DNA of 64,000 nt from a bacterium (GTDB taxonomy: Bacteria; 4484-113; JAFGCY01). The position numbers and the translations under genes are program-made. A model generated the notes under the pieces. It had not been told where the DNA came from. It saw only the letters and a list, made by a program, of their open reading frames with translations, and did no database searches. Location of the stretch: NCBI GenBank assembly GCA_020440605.1, contig JAGRNT010000010.1, forward strand, positions 118,003 to 182,002, in the 5' to 3' direction. This document shows positions 1-7,561 of the stretch, piece by piece. Numbering within the stretch: position 1 is the first letter of the stretch; each line of letters opens with the position of its first letter.

Positions 1-381
1 GTACTGGCGGTGATACTGCTGGCGGCGGGAGGCTGGTACTGGCTGAGTACGCGACCGGATCCGCTTGATGAGAAGATGCGCGGCCAGGCGGCACTACTGG
101 AGAAGGCTGTGATGCGATACCACGCCGATGAAGCCGATTACCCGGCCGAACTTGAGCAGGCTTCGCCGTACTTCCCAGTGGCGGGCCAGTGGCCGACCGA
201 ACCATACAACGGGCAAAGGATCGCGGACACAGGCACTGATGAATTCGATCCCTCCGGCAGCGTCGGCATGGTGCATTACATGCGGATTGAAACGGATGGG
301 GAAACGGGTTACCGCCTGACCGTGTTCGGCCGTGATGGCATTCTGCAGACACGCTGGGGTGGATACGTCACCGGAAGCTGA
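1..381 (+). CDS. Small membrane protein with pseudopilin-like C-terminus (5' end outside window)
   Basis: The reading frame is open from base 1, so the true start lies upstream; a GTG at 10 is only an internal candidate. The first visible residues (VILLAAGGWYWL) look like the end of a transmembrane helix. They are followed by a helical stretch (RGQAALLEKAVMRYHADEAD) and the sequence YPAELEQ, which resembles the alpha-helix and DYPxSL signature of type II secretion pseudopilins of the GspG type. The tail TVFGRDGILQTRWGG closely matches TIFGRKGVLDTRWGG in the next gene, so the two are tandem paralogues. No prepilin peptidase site is visible. Role unknown: probably a periplasm-facing membrane protein, and assignment to a real secretion or pilus system is inference. 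Confidence 0.7.
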   Translation, partial: VLAVILLAAGGWYWLSTRPDPLDEKMRGQAALLEKAVMRYHADEADYPAELEQASPYFPVAGQWPTEPYNGQRIADTGTDEFDPSGSVGMVHYMRIETDGETGYRLTVFGRDGILQTRWGGYVTGS

Positions 382-593
382 ACCTGCAGGAATCGCCAGG
401 GATCACATTGCCGCCAGATCCGGAAAATTTGCCCGGAATCCGCTGAACTGGCGTGCAATTTCGCTGAAAATCAGATTTACTTTATGTAAGGACTGATACT
501 GCGAATGATGTTGGGAACCGGCTGAAACCCACTCATGGCCCCGTATGGATGCGGGCCGGCGAAGATCATTCCATGTTCTGCAAGGAGTGATGT

Positions 594-1073
594 ATGTACG
601 ATAAACAGGACCACAGGTCCCAGAACCACATGCGCGGATCCCACCATGAGCTTTATGAGCTTGAGCGGGAACAGCGCAGCGCCAGCCTGGTGATCAGGTA
701 CGGACTGGCTAGCGTGGCTTTCGTGATCCTGGCCGTGCTGATCAGCGGCCAGGCCTATCCCAAGGACCGCGCGATGCGGATCCAAGCCAATCGTATCGAG
801 CGAGCGATCCAGCAGTACTACAGTGAGGAAATGGACTATCCGGAGAGCCTTGCTGATGTGTCTCAGTACCTGCTGCTGGATGGCCAGCCCCTGCTCGAAC
901 CCTATGCCAGCCAGCCGATCAGCGACTGCGGTACGGACGCCTTCAGCGCGGAGTCCTGTACCGGTATGGTGCACTATGAGCGGCTGGAATCCGGCGACAG
1001 CAGTGGTTACTGCCTGACCATATTCGGCAGGAAGGGCGTGCTTGATACGCGCTGGGGTGGCCAGACGCGTTGA
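594..1073 (+). CDS. Small membrane protein with pseudopilin-like C-terminus, paralogue of the preceding gene
   Basis: 159 residues. ATG at 594 is preceded by AAGGAG at 582-587, a good ribosome binding site. Residues 1-33 are charged and cytoplasmic-looking; residues about 34-53 (YGLASVAFVILAVLISGQ) form one transmembrane helix. The outer part carries an amphipathic helix and MDYPESLADVSQYL, like the N-terminal helix/loop of GspG-type pseudopilins, then a GMVHYERLE and GYCLTIFGRKG segment shared with the gene upstream. Two cysteines (DCGTDAF and ESCTGM) are absent from the upstream copy and could form a disulfide. Function unknown; the tandem pair arose by duplication. A strong terminator follows at 1133-1157. 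Confidence 0.8.
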   Translation: MYDKQDHRSQNHMRGSHHELYELEREQRSASLVIRYGLASVAFVILAVLISGQAYPKDRAMRIQANRIERAIQQYYSEEMDYPESLADVSQYLLLDGQPLLEPYASQPISDCGTDAFSAESCTGMVHYERLESGDSSGYCLTIFGRKGVLDTRWGGQTR

Positions 1074-1132
1074 GTTGATCGAAGCGCGAAAGCGTTTCAA
1101 GCTCAGCGCCGGAGCACACGCAGAAACAAGAA

Positions 1133-1157
1133 AGGGCCCCGCATCAAGCGGGGCCCT
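1133..1157. terminator. Bidirectional rho-independent terminator
   Basis: A GGGCCCCGC / GCGGGGCCC stem with a five-base ATCAA loop, extended by an A-T pair. It lies between the convergent genes ending at 1073 (+) and 1183 (-). Read on the minus strand the hairpin is followed by TTTCTTGTTTC, a good U-tract; on the plus strand by CTCTGTTTAT, a weaker one. Confidence 0.9.
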
Positions 1158-1182
1158 CTGTTTATCTGAATGAGGTCCGGGT

Positions 1183-2514
1183 CTAACCCTTGCCGGGAAC
1201 GACGTCGGTCTCCTTGTCCTTCTGCGGAGGCTCGTACTTCGTCGGCGGGGTGTTGTTGCTCGGCGTCACGGGGACATTGGGCTCGGCCGGACGGCTGAAG
1301 TCCCAGTCCACCAGCTCACGCTCGGTGCAGTTGCCATCGCAGGTCGGCAGGCCGCAGGGGCAGCAGCTCATGTCAACCGGCAGGTTGCTGGCAGGCCAGA
1401 CATTACCCCAGGCGGTCGGATCCATGCTGGCAAGGATGTTGCGCTTGAGGCGGGCATCCACCTTGGCATGGGCGTACCAGGTCGGGTCGCTCAGCACCAG
1501 GCTGATGTCGAAGGCCTCGCCGTAGTGGCACATCTCACGCAGGAAGTTGATTTCGCAGTCGTTGAAGCGCCAGGCGAACTTCCAGCGGTAGGCGCGGGCC
1601 ACGTGATCGTAGGTGATGTCCTCAATCACGGCCTTGCGCGGGTAATAGACATAATTCTCATTGAGGTCCAGGCTGAAGCCGTGGTACTTGTAGTCCTGGC
1701 AGTAGAGAGCCTCATCGCCCTTGCCCACCTTCTTCTCACGGCAGACATTGCAGGTCTTCTCCTTGCAGGTGGCGGTGCACTTCGCGCAGCTGCCGTCGCA
1801 CTTGTCATCACCGCAGGCGCGGTAATGCAGCTCCGGCCCGCAGACGAACTTGCCGCGGCGCTGGTAGTTGTAGAGGAACTCGTGCACGTTGTCGTCCACA
1901 ATCGCCTGAGCCTTGGGCAGGCCGAACTCGAGGTAGAACTTGTCCTTGAAGTTGGACAGGTAGCGCTCGAAGTAACGGTTGCCACCGAGGTCGGTGATGT
2001 CGTGGTTGTCCTCATCAATGGCGAACCAGACCCAGCTGATGGCCTCTCCGCTCTGCGGGGTGACTTCGGCGTAGTAGTCGATCATCTGCTGAACGATCAG
2101 CGGGTCGCAGACGTAATACGCGTCGATCAGGGTCTGGATGTGGTCGCGCACCATGTCACGCGTGAAGAAGAACGCGCTGACGGTGTACTTGTTGCAGTCG
2201 TCATGCCAGACGATCTTGCTGTTGTCGGGATAGGTCATGCGCTCCCAGTTGAACTCCTTCTGCACGCGTCCGGGGACCGGCAGGCGGAAGTCCTCAAGCG
2301 TCAGCGGGCTGAAGCCCACCTCATCGACGCCGCGGTGGTGGAAGGCATGGAACTGCGGGTCGATCGCAATATCCTCAGTCTTGCTGTCAAGACTGCGGTA
2401 CATCGGCCCCTCGTAGAGCGGGAGTCCCGTGACCTCGCTCTTTCCGCCATCGGACGCGAAGGCCGTGCCCAATGCCAGAATAGTCATCATCAACCCTGTA
2501 ACTAGAAAGCGCAT
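1183..2514 (-). CDS. Exported cysteine-rich protein of unknown function
   Basis: 443 residues with a Sec signal peptide (hydrophobic residues 3-18, likely cleavage after AFA at 20). I do not recognise the family. It holds two cysteine clusters. Cluster one spans about 225-272 (C225, C234, C239, C243, C246, C250, C255, C258, C272) and contains KCDGSC. Cluster two spans 384-396 (C384, C385, C387, C392, C396) and contains TCDGNC. The shared CDG(S/N)C motif suggests related metal- or disulfide-binding knuckles. Between them lies a Trp/Tyr-rich stretch (YRWKFAWRFNDCEINFLREMC). The C-terminal 40 residues are Pro/Asn/Lys-rich and probably disordered. ATG at 2514 has GAGG about 6 bases upstream. The promoter is annotated at 2556-2584. 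Confidence 0.8.
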   Translation of the reverse strand: MRFLVTGLMMTILALGTAFASDGGKSEVTGLPLYEGPMYRSLDSKTEDIAIDPQFHAFHHRGVDEVGFSPLTLEDFRLPVPGRVQKEFNWERMTYPDNSKIVWHDDCNKYTVSAFFFTRDMVRDHIQTLIDAYYVCDPLIVQQMIDYYAEVTPQSGEAISWVWFAIDEDNHDITDLGGNRYFERYLSNFKDKFYLEFGLPKAQAIVDDNVHEFLYNYQRRGKFVCGPELHYRACGDDKCDGSCAKCTATCKEKTCNVCREKKVGKGDEALYCQDYKYHGFSLDLNENYVYYPRKAVIEDITYDHVARAYRWKFAWRFNDCEINFLREMCHYGEAFDISLVLSDPTWYAHAKVDARLKRNILASMDPTAWGNVWPASNLPVDMSCCPCGLPTCDGNCTERELVDWDFSRPAEPNVPVTPSNNTPPTKYEPPQKDKETDVVPGKG

Positions 2515-2555
2515 ATCATCGCCTCATCTCAGATTTACGCTGCAGACAAGCACCC

Positions 2556-2584
2556 ATATTATCAGCTCGCCCCGTCCTAAGCAA
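2556..2584 (-). promoter_or_regulatory. Predicted sigma70-type promoter of the Cys-rich protein gene
   Basis: On the minus strand: -35 TTGCTT (2584-2579), 17-base spacer, -10 TAATAT (2561-2556) within TGATAATAT. Transcription should begin near 2549, giving a leader of about 35 bases before the ATG at 2514. The rest of the 350-base gap (2515-2864) holds a small palindrome at 2835-2850 and nothing else I can support. Confidence 0.5.
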
Positions 2585-2834
2585 GCGCCCCTGCCCTAAG
2601 GCAGTCACGGACCGGCACAGCGCAAAGCTCCGATCCGGGCGGATTGCTTCGAGAAAGTATATATTAGTATGCCCGTCCTGAACAGCCCCGAAATTGGAAT
2701 TTGAGCGGTATTCTGAAAGCAGCAGTCCCGATTTCCCTGATTCACCCCCACAAACGTTGGGCAAATTCCGGTTTATCGATTGTTGATATCTGCTGATCCA
2801 CCCCGACTGTTCGCCTGCTGCATACATTAGATAA

Positions 2835-2850
2835 TGTCCCCTGGGGGACA
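2835..2850. repeat. TGTCCCC/GGGGACA palindrome downstream of the 2865-4631 gene
   Basis: Two 7-base arms separated by two bases, 15 bases past the stop codon of the minus-strand gene ending at 2865. It could be a short transcription-end hairpin. Each arm also contains GGGAC, the unit that is tandemly repeated in the promoters of lipoproteins I, J and K, so an operator role is possible. Confidence 0.4.
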
Positions 2851-2864
2851 ATGCAACAGACCAG

Positions 2865-4631
2865 CTAGGGGTAACGCTGTTCCCGGATGATGATGCTGGC
2901 CGGATAGAAGCCGCCGTTGAGCGGGATGGCACGGATGCGAAGTAGCTTGGTTTCCCCCGGCCGCAGCGGGATGTCCTTCAGGAGCTGCTCCTCCCCGCTG
3001 GCCACGAGTGAGGTGCCGAGATATTCATCATCTATGAAGAACTGGCCCTTGACCTCTCCGGCGCTGGCCCGCAGCACCACGAACAGCAGGGCCGGATAGT
3101 CATTGCGGTTGCGCAGCTCCACACTGTAGCTATGGGTCATGCCGTAGCAGCCCTGCAGCACCGAGCTGTCACTCTGGCTGGCGGGCAGCTGGCTGCCGAG
3201 CCGCATGTAGAGCCAGTTGTCACCGGTGCTGTACTGCAGGTCCGCATTCACGAATGGTTCACCGAAGACGCAGTAACTGGCTTCGCCGCTGCTCTCCAGC
3301 GGCCAGGGCGGCACACTGCTGCCGTGCGCCACACTCAGGGTCTCCAGCCGCAGTTCCGCCCCGCTCAGGTTGGAAACGGTCATGTAGCCACTGGCGGTTG
3401 TCCCGTGCGGCATGCGCTGCTGGACCAGGAAGGCCTGACTGCCGGCGGGGATCTCCAGCACGTAGCCGTTGCCACCGTTGAGGTTGTTCCAGTAGTTCTC
3501 GGCGGAACGGTAGCCAACATAGAAGGTATTCACATCCGGACCGGCCAGGCCGGGCGTGACGTGCACGCTGGCGGGGCTGCTGCCGGTGTTGATCAGCCGG
3601 CAGACCATGTCCATGTCTGAGCCGCTCTGGTTCTGATGGTGGAACACCAGCCGCCCGGCCTGCTGGCCACGCAGCTTCGCGAAGTACAGCAGCTGCGCGC
3701 GGCTGACCCGTTCCGGGCGGTTGGAGAAGAAGGTCAGGCTTTCGCGGGGCAGGTGCATGCGCCGGTTCTCCAGCGTGAACTGCTCGCTGCCCCTGGAACC
3801 TCCACCGCCGGGCTGGCTGCTGATCCAGTCAAGGCTGAGCTGGCGTTCGCGGCCTGGGGAGAGTTTCAGGCCGTCGCTGTGCCAGACCAGCCGGCTGTCC
3901 GGTGAAAGGCCATGCCGGTTGCGGATCATGTTGTCAATCGCCTCGCGGATGACTTCCAGTCCGGCACTGTCACCGGTGACCACCACCCGGTCAGGTGCTC
4001 CGGAATGGCTGCTGGGTGCCGAACCGGGGGCCGGGGGATCAAACACGCGATGCCCTCCGGACTTGATCAGACCGGCCGTGCCATTGTCCCCCTCGGCACG
4101 GCTGCCCTGGGGCCGGCCGGATATGCCCTGCCCGCCCGTGTCAGCGGTGGCCGGCAGCACCACTCCCTGTGAGGCAGGTGCCGGACGGCTGCTCTGCGCG
4201 GGTGCAGTAGCCTGGTCCAGGGCGTCATTGATGTTGTTCATCCAGCTCAGGCAGAGTTCCTCGGGAGTGGCTCCCCAGGCCTTGCCTTCCATGTCGGTTG
4301 CCAGCAGCAGCAGTTCGCCATCCAGCAGCAGCCGCCACTGCCGCCCATCACTGCCATCCTCCTCCACATGCAGGGCGGTACGCCCGCGGCGGTAGGCGGA
4401 GCTGAGCTGCACGCTGGCCAGGGAGAGATTGCGCAGGGGGGTACGGTTGCGCTGGTTCTTGGCGAGCCGGACCACGGTCTGGCCGTTGACCAGCAGTGCC
4501 ACTGCCGGTTTGCCGTTGGGAGTGGAGGAGAGCACGGTTTCGATGCGGATCGTGTCCTGGGCCCGCAATGGTGTGCTGAAGAGGGCGCAGAGCGCAGGCA
4601 GCAACAGCATCACGGAAAGGAATCGGGGCAT
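2865..4631 (-). CDS. Exported protein of unknown function
   Basis: 588 residues from ATG 4631, chosen because it begins a classical signal peptide (MPRFLSVMLLLPALCALF, cleavage near LRAQ); the open frame extends 51 codons further upstream without signal-peptide character. Residues about 25-135 contain VNGQTVVRL and, later, GATPEELCLSWMNNINDAL. This pattern resembles a small periplasmic domain I recall at the N-termini of some exported or mechanosensitive-channel-like proteins (tentative). Residues about 135-220 are Pro/Gly/Ser-rich linker. The remainder, about 230-588, is a beta-rich region ending in IPLNGGFYPASIIIREQRYP. There is no Shine-Dalgarno. TGCTATAAT, an extended -10, ends 10 bases before the ATG, so the mRNA may be almost leaderless. 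Confidence 0.75.
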   Translation of the reverse strand: MPRFLSVMLLLPALCALFSTPLRAQDTIRIETVLSSTPNGKPAVALLVNGQTVVRLAKNQRNRTPLRNLSLASVQLSSAYRRGRTALHVEEDGSDGRQWRLLLDGELLLLATDMEGKAWGATPEELCLSWMNNINDALDQATAPAQSSRPAPASQGVVLPATADTGGQGISGRPQGSRAEGDNGTAGLIKSGGHRVFDPPAPGSAPSSHSGAPDRVVVTGDSAGLEVIREAIDNMIRNRHGLSPDSRLVWHSDGLKLSPGRERQLSLDWISSQPGGGGSRGSEQFTLENRRMHLPRESLTFFSNRPERVSRAQLLYFAKLRGQQAGRLVFHHQNQSGSDMDMVCRLINTGSSPASVHVTPGLAGPDVNTFYVGYRSAENYWNNLNGGNGYVLEIPAGSQAFLVQQRMPHGTTASGYMTVSNLSGAELRLETLSVAHGSSVPPWPLESSGEASYCVFGEPFVNADLQYSTGDNWLYMRLGSQLPASQSDSSVLQGCYGMTHSYSVELRNRNDYPALLFVVLRASAGEVKGQFFIDDEYLGTSLVASGEEQLLKDIPLRPGETKLLRIRAIPLNGGFYPASIIIREQRYP

Positions 4632-4720
4632 CTGAATCGCGATTATAGCAATCCGGAACCGGGGTTCCGGGCAGCCTGCAATCAGGATGCATAAAGCCGC
4701 TGTGCTGTTCGAGCCGCCGG

Positions 4721-4761
4721 CATCCGGATCCGGAAAGCGTTTTGCCTTCCGGACCCGGATG
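4721..4761. repeat. Strong hairpin closing the lipoprotein array
   Basis: CATCCGG-A-TCCGGAA, an 11-base loop, then TTCCGGA-C-CCGGATG: fourteen pairs interrupted by a single A/C mismatch. It lies 31 bases past the stop of lipoprotein A. There is no U-tract, so it is either a non-canonical terminator or a REP-like palindrome. The A/C mismatch design recurs in the hairpins at 30880 and 31043. Confidence 0.6.
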
Positions 4762-4792
4762 GATGAATTCTCATCGATTGCCACTGCAGCCG

Positions 4793-7333
4793 CTATTCGA
4801 TGGTGCTGACCATCAGCAGCTCGTCATTCACATAGTCGCGGAAGATGATGTGCCAGCGGCCATCCTGGCCGACAAGCAACTCCGGCAGTGACAGCGGAAT
4901 TCCGACATCAGGCACCGCCAGCTGGGCGAAGCCGTTGCCCTTGTTCCACTCCATGTGCTGTCGCAACCCGATGTTGTCGGCACTTAGCCCGACGAAGGTA
5001 TTGCCCCAGGCCTGAACGGCTGAGCTGACGAACAGGGAATCCGGGACCACACTGCCCGGATAGTTGAACTGCAGCGCCTTGGTAGTGAAGCTGCCGTCCG
5101 AGTGGCGTACGACGCGCATCGGCGAACTGTCCGGTCCGGTGTTGACATGCCAGGCCGTGGCGATCCCGCCGCCGTTGCCGGGTTCAATGTAGTCGGCACC
5201 ATCCACCGTGCTGCCTTCAGTGATACCCGTGCCGAGGTAGTTGCGCCCGATCCCGGAAACCGGTTCAAGACTCGCCGCTCCGTTGGCAACGGTCACGAAG
5301 CCCAGGTCGCTCACTGAGATGTTGCCATCACCATAGAACACCAGTGCACCGAAGTCTCCTGCGAAGCCGGTGGGCGAACCCCCGAAGATCCTGTCCGCGG
5401 TGATCGGGAAGAACTGCATGCCCGTGGCAGGGGTGTAGACATTGAAGAACTGCTGCGAGCCCTCGCCGAACGAGAACCGCAGCGGTCCGGCATCCGAAAC
5501 CATGCCCAGCCCGCCGGTAACCACGTTGCCATTCTGCTGCTCGCTGAAGCTGCTGCCGGTCCAGCGGGCCAGCCTGAAGCGCCCGCCGCGGTTGTAGGTC
5601 ACATACAGCTCGCCGGCATCCGTGGCCCCGACCTCCAGATGATCGATGCTGTTGTTGGGAGCGGTCACCTCATTCCAGTTCACGCCATCCCCACTGCGCA
5701 GGTGCAGCTGGACATCGCCGGGGGCGATCCGGACCTGCAGCAGGTGCAGGCCGTCCGTGGCTGAGGCCGCCTGCATCTTGAAGCCCGAGCCCCAGGTGCC
5801 GTCCAGCTGAGCCAGCAGCAGCTCGCTGTCATCGGCAGCCAGCTCATGCACGCGCGAGCTCCAGTCCTGGTACTGCGTCATGCTGCGGATCCCGGGGTCG
5901 CCGGGGACCTTGCAGATCGCCATCTCCACGTTGCCAAGGAGGTTGTCAAGCGTGTTGAAGGCCTGCCAGCCCGCACTGCCGCCTTCGTAGACCGTGCACA
6001 GCGCCGTACTGAAGCTGATGATCCCGACGTAGGTCGTACCGTCCGCGCAGATCATGCGCAGCCGCTGGCCGTTGAAGTCCCCGGGCGTGACAGGCTGGAC
6101 CGCGGTCCAGGTGTCGTTGTCGGCATTCAGCTCGCTGTACTGCACGGTGCCCTGATGCCAGTAGATCATGCGCGGCCTGTCCGTGGTGGGATCAACCGCG
6201 GCATCCACCTCCTGGCCCTGTGGAAACACGGGCGTGATGTCCGCGCCGTCAATCACGGTGCTGCCGTCATAGCGGGCCCACTTCAGAGCACCGCTCCAGT
6301 AGACGATGTCGAACACGTCCAGGCCGGGGTTGTACTCCACATCGTAGATCCCCCCGGCGGCGAGATTTGGCAGGACGGTCTCTTCCGCACCGGTCTTGAC
6401 ATCCACCTTGACGATCCGCGGACCGGGGAAGGAGGAGATGTCCCAGTAGAACAGGAACAGGTCGCCGTTGCCATCACGCTCCAGCTGGGGGTTGAAGACA
6501 TTGTTGTCCTCTAGCTGGAAGTTCTTGAGGATGTCGAGCTTCTCACCGTCCCAGGTGAAGATGCGGGTCAGGAGCGGAATATCGAAGAATCCGCCGCTGG
6601 ATACGGCGAAGGCCCAGCCGTCTCCGTCCGGTACGGGTTCGGTGATCAGGTCCAGACCGGGTGTGCCGGTGGACACGTAGTCATAGCTCACCACTCCGGA
6701 GGGATCAACATGCATCGCTGAAATTCCGCGCACCAGCGAATCGTAGTAGAAGCTCGTGCTGCTGCCATCATCCTCTCCGACCATCTGGATCAGTCCGGCG
6801 CGGACGAATCCGGCCGGCCTGTCATGCACCGGCGTTGCTGAGCTTTCCCATACCGGGCTGACGCTGAGCTTGCCGGTGTCCGGCGCACTGAAGCAGTCTG
6901 CGATCCCGTCGTTGTCAGAATCCGAACCGCAAGTGCCATTGACGATGTAGTTGCCGGGCTGGAGGAGGATCTCCAGCACGGGATCAGTCTGGGTGACGGT
7001 GCCGATGCCGTAGCCCAGATCGAAGCTGTACTCCACGATCGGGTCGTCATCCGGATGGAAGGACCCTGAAAGGTCGAGAGTCGCCAGGTAGGGACCGGTG
7101 AAGTCCCCTTCGTCCATGTCAAGTACCGCCACGGGCGGGGTGCCCGAGGCAATGCTGCGTCCCGTCGCTTCTGCCAGCTGCGGTGGCTGGCCGTCAGATG
7201 CGGAATCCTGGACTGCAGCAGGCTGAGCAGATTCCAGCCCCGTCAGTCCCATGTCCCTGCCGCCTCCGCAGGCGGTGATTCCCATTGCCAACACGATGGA
7301 CAATCCAATGCCCATCAGCAAACGACTAATCAT
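4793..7333 (-). CDS. Array lipoprotein A: shortened member lacking N-terminal module and FN3
   Basis: 846 residues from ATG 7333, preceded by GGGGGAG at 7341-7347; an in-frame ATG at 7462 gives no signal peptide. Lipobox ITAC, Cys22. Unlike its ten relatives it passes from a short linker ending GRSIASG straight into the PKD-like domain (about 65-155: PPVAVLD, SGSFHPDDDPIVEY, LQPGNYIVNGTC) and then into the propeller-like region (about 165-846). That is a loss of roughly 210 residues. The PKD part matches lipoprotein B most closely, including a SDSDxxxxxD insert that could bind calcium. It ends DGRWHIIFRDYVNDELLMVSTIE. As the last gene in the direction of transcription it may be a decaying or specialised copy. 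Function unknown. Confidence 0.85.
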   Translation of the reverse strand: MISRLLMGIGLSIVLAMGITACGGGRDMGLTGLESAQPAAVQDSASDGQPPQLAEATGRSIASGTPPVAVLDMDEGDFTGPYLATLDLSGSFHPDDDPIVEYSFDLGYGIGTVTQTDPVLEILLQPGNYIVNGTCGSDSDNDGIADCFSAPDTGKLSVSPVWESSATPVHDRPAGFVRAGLIQMVGEDDGSSTSFYYDSLVRGISAMHVDPSGVVSYDYVSTGTPGLDLITEPVPDGDGWAFAVSSGGFFDIPLLTRIFTWDGEKLDILKNFQLEDNNVFNPQLERDGNGDLFLFYWDISSFPGPRIVKVDVKTGAEETVLPNLAAGGIYDVEYNPGLDVFDIVYWSGALKWARYDGSTVIDGADITPVFPQGQEVDAAVDPTTDRPRMIYWHQGTVQYSELNADNDTWTAVQPVTPGDFNGQRLRMICADGTTYVGIISFSTALCTVYEGGSAGWQAFNTLDNLLGNVEMAICKVPGDPGIRSMTQYQDWSSRVHELAADDSELLLAQLDGTWGSGFKMQAASATDGLHLLQVRIAPGDVQLHLRSGDGVNWNEVTAPNNSIDHLEVGATDAGELYVTYNRGGRFRLARWTGSSFSEQQNGNVVTGGLGMVSDAGPLRFSFGEGSQQFFNVYTPATGMQFFPITADRIFGGSPTGFAGDFGALVFYGDGNISVSDLGFVTVANGAASLEPVSGIGRNYLGTGITEGSTVDGADYIEPGNGGGIATAWHVNTGPDSSPMRVVRHSDGSFTTKALQFNYPGSVVPDSLFVSSAVQAWGNTFVGLSADNIGLRQHMEWNKGNGFAQLAVPDVGIPLSLPELLVGQDGRWHIIFRDYVNDELLMVSTIE

Positions 7334-7561
7334 GCAATCTCTCCCCCGGCATTTGCTGCCTCTGAATACATCAGGCATTTTACCTGTATTTAACCATACA
7401 GAAAAATGCGGCGGCCTGCAGGAAATCAGCCGCAGAATCGGGAAAGCCGCGGGAAAGCACATTGAAACAGCATATCCAGGCTGCAGAAAACGAAACGGGA
7501 GACACTCTGGCCGCCCGTCTGCGCTGTCACGGTCAATGATTCCAGTGAATGTCCCGGATCA

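Noticed and set aside
1468..2505. 345-codon plus-strand frame opposite the Cys-rich protein
   Set aside because: Val/Leu/Ala/Glu-biased antisense translation; the minus frame has a signal peptide, ribosome site and promoter.
2516..2932. 138-codon minus-strand frame between two exported-protein genes
   Set aside because: It overlaps the end of the 2865-4631 gene, has no ribosome site or recognisable features, and would contain the promoter of the Cys-rich protein gene.
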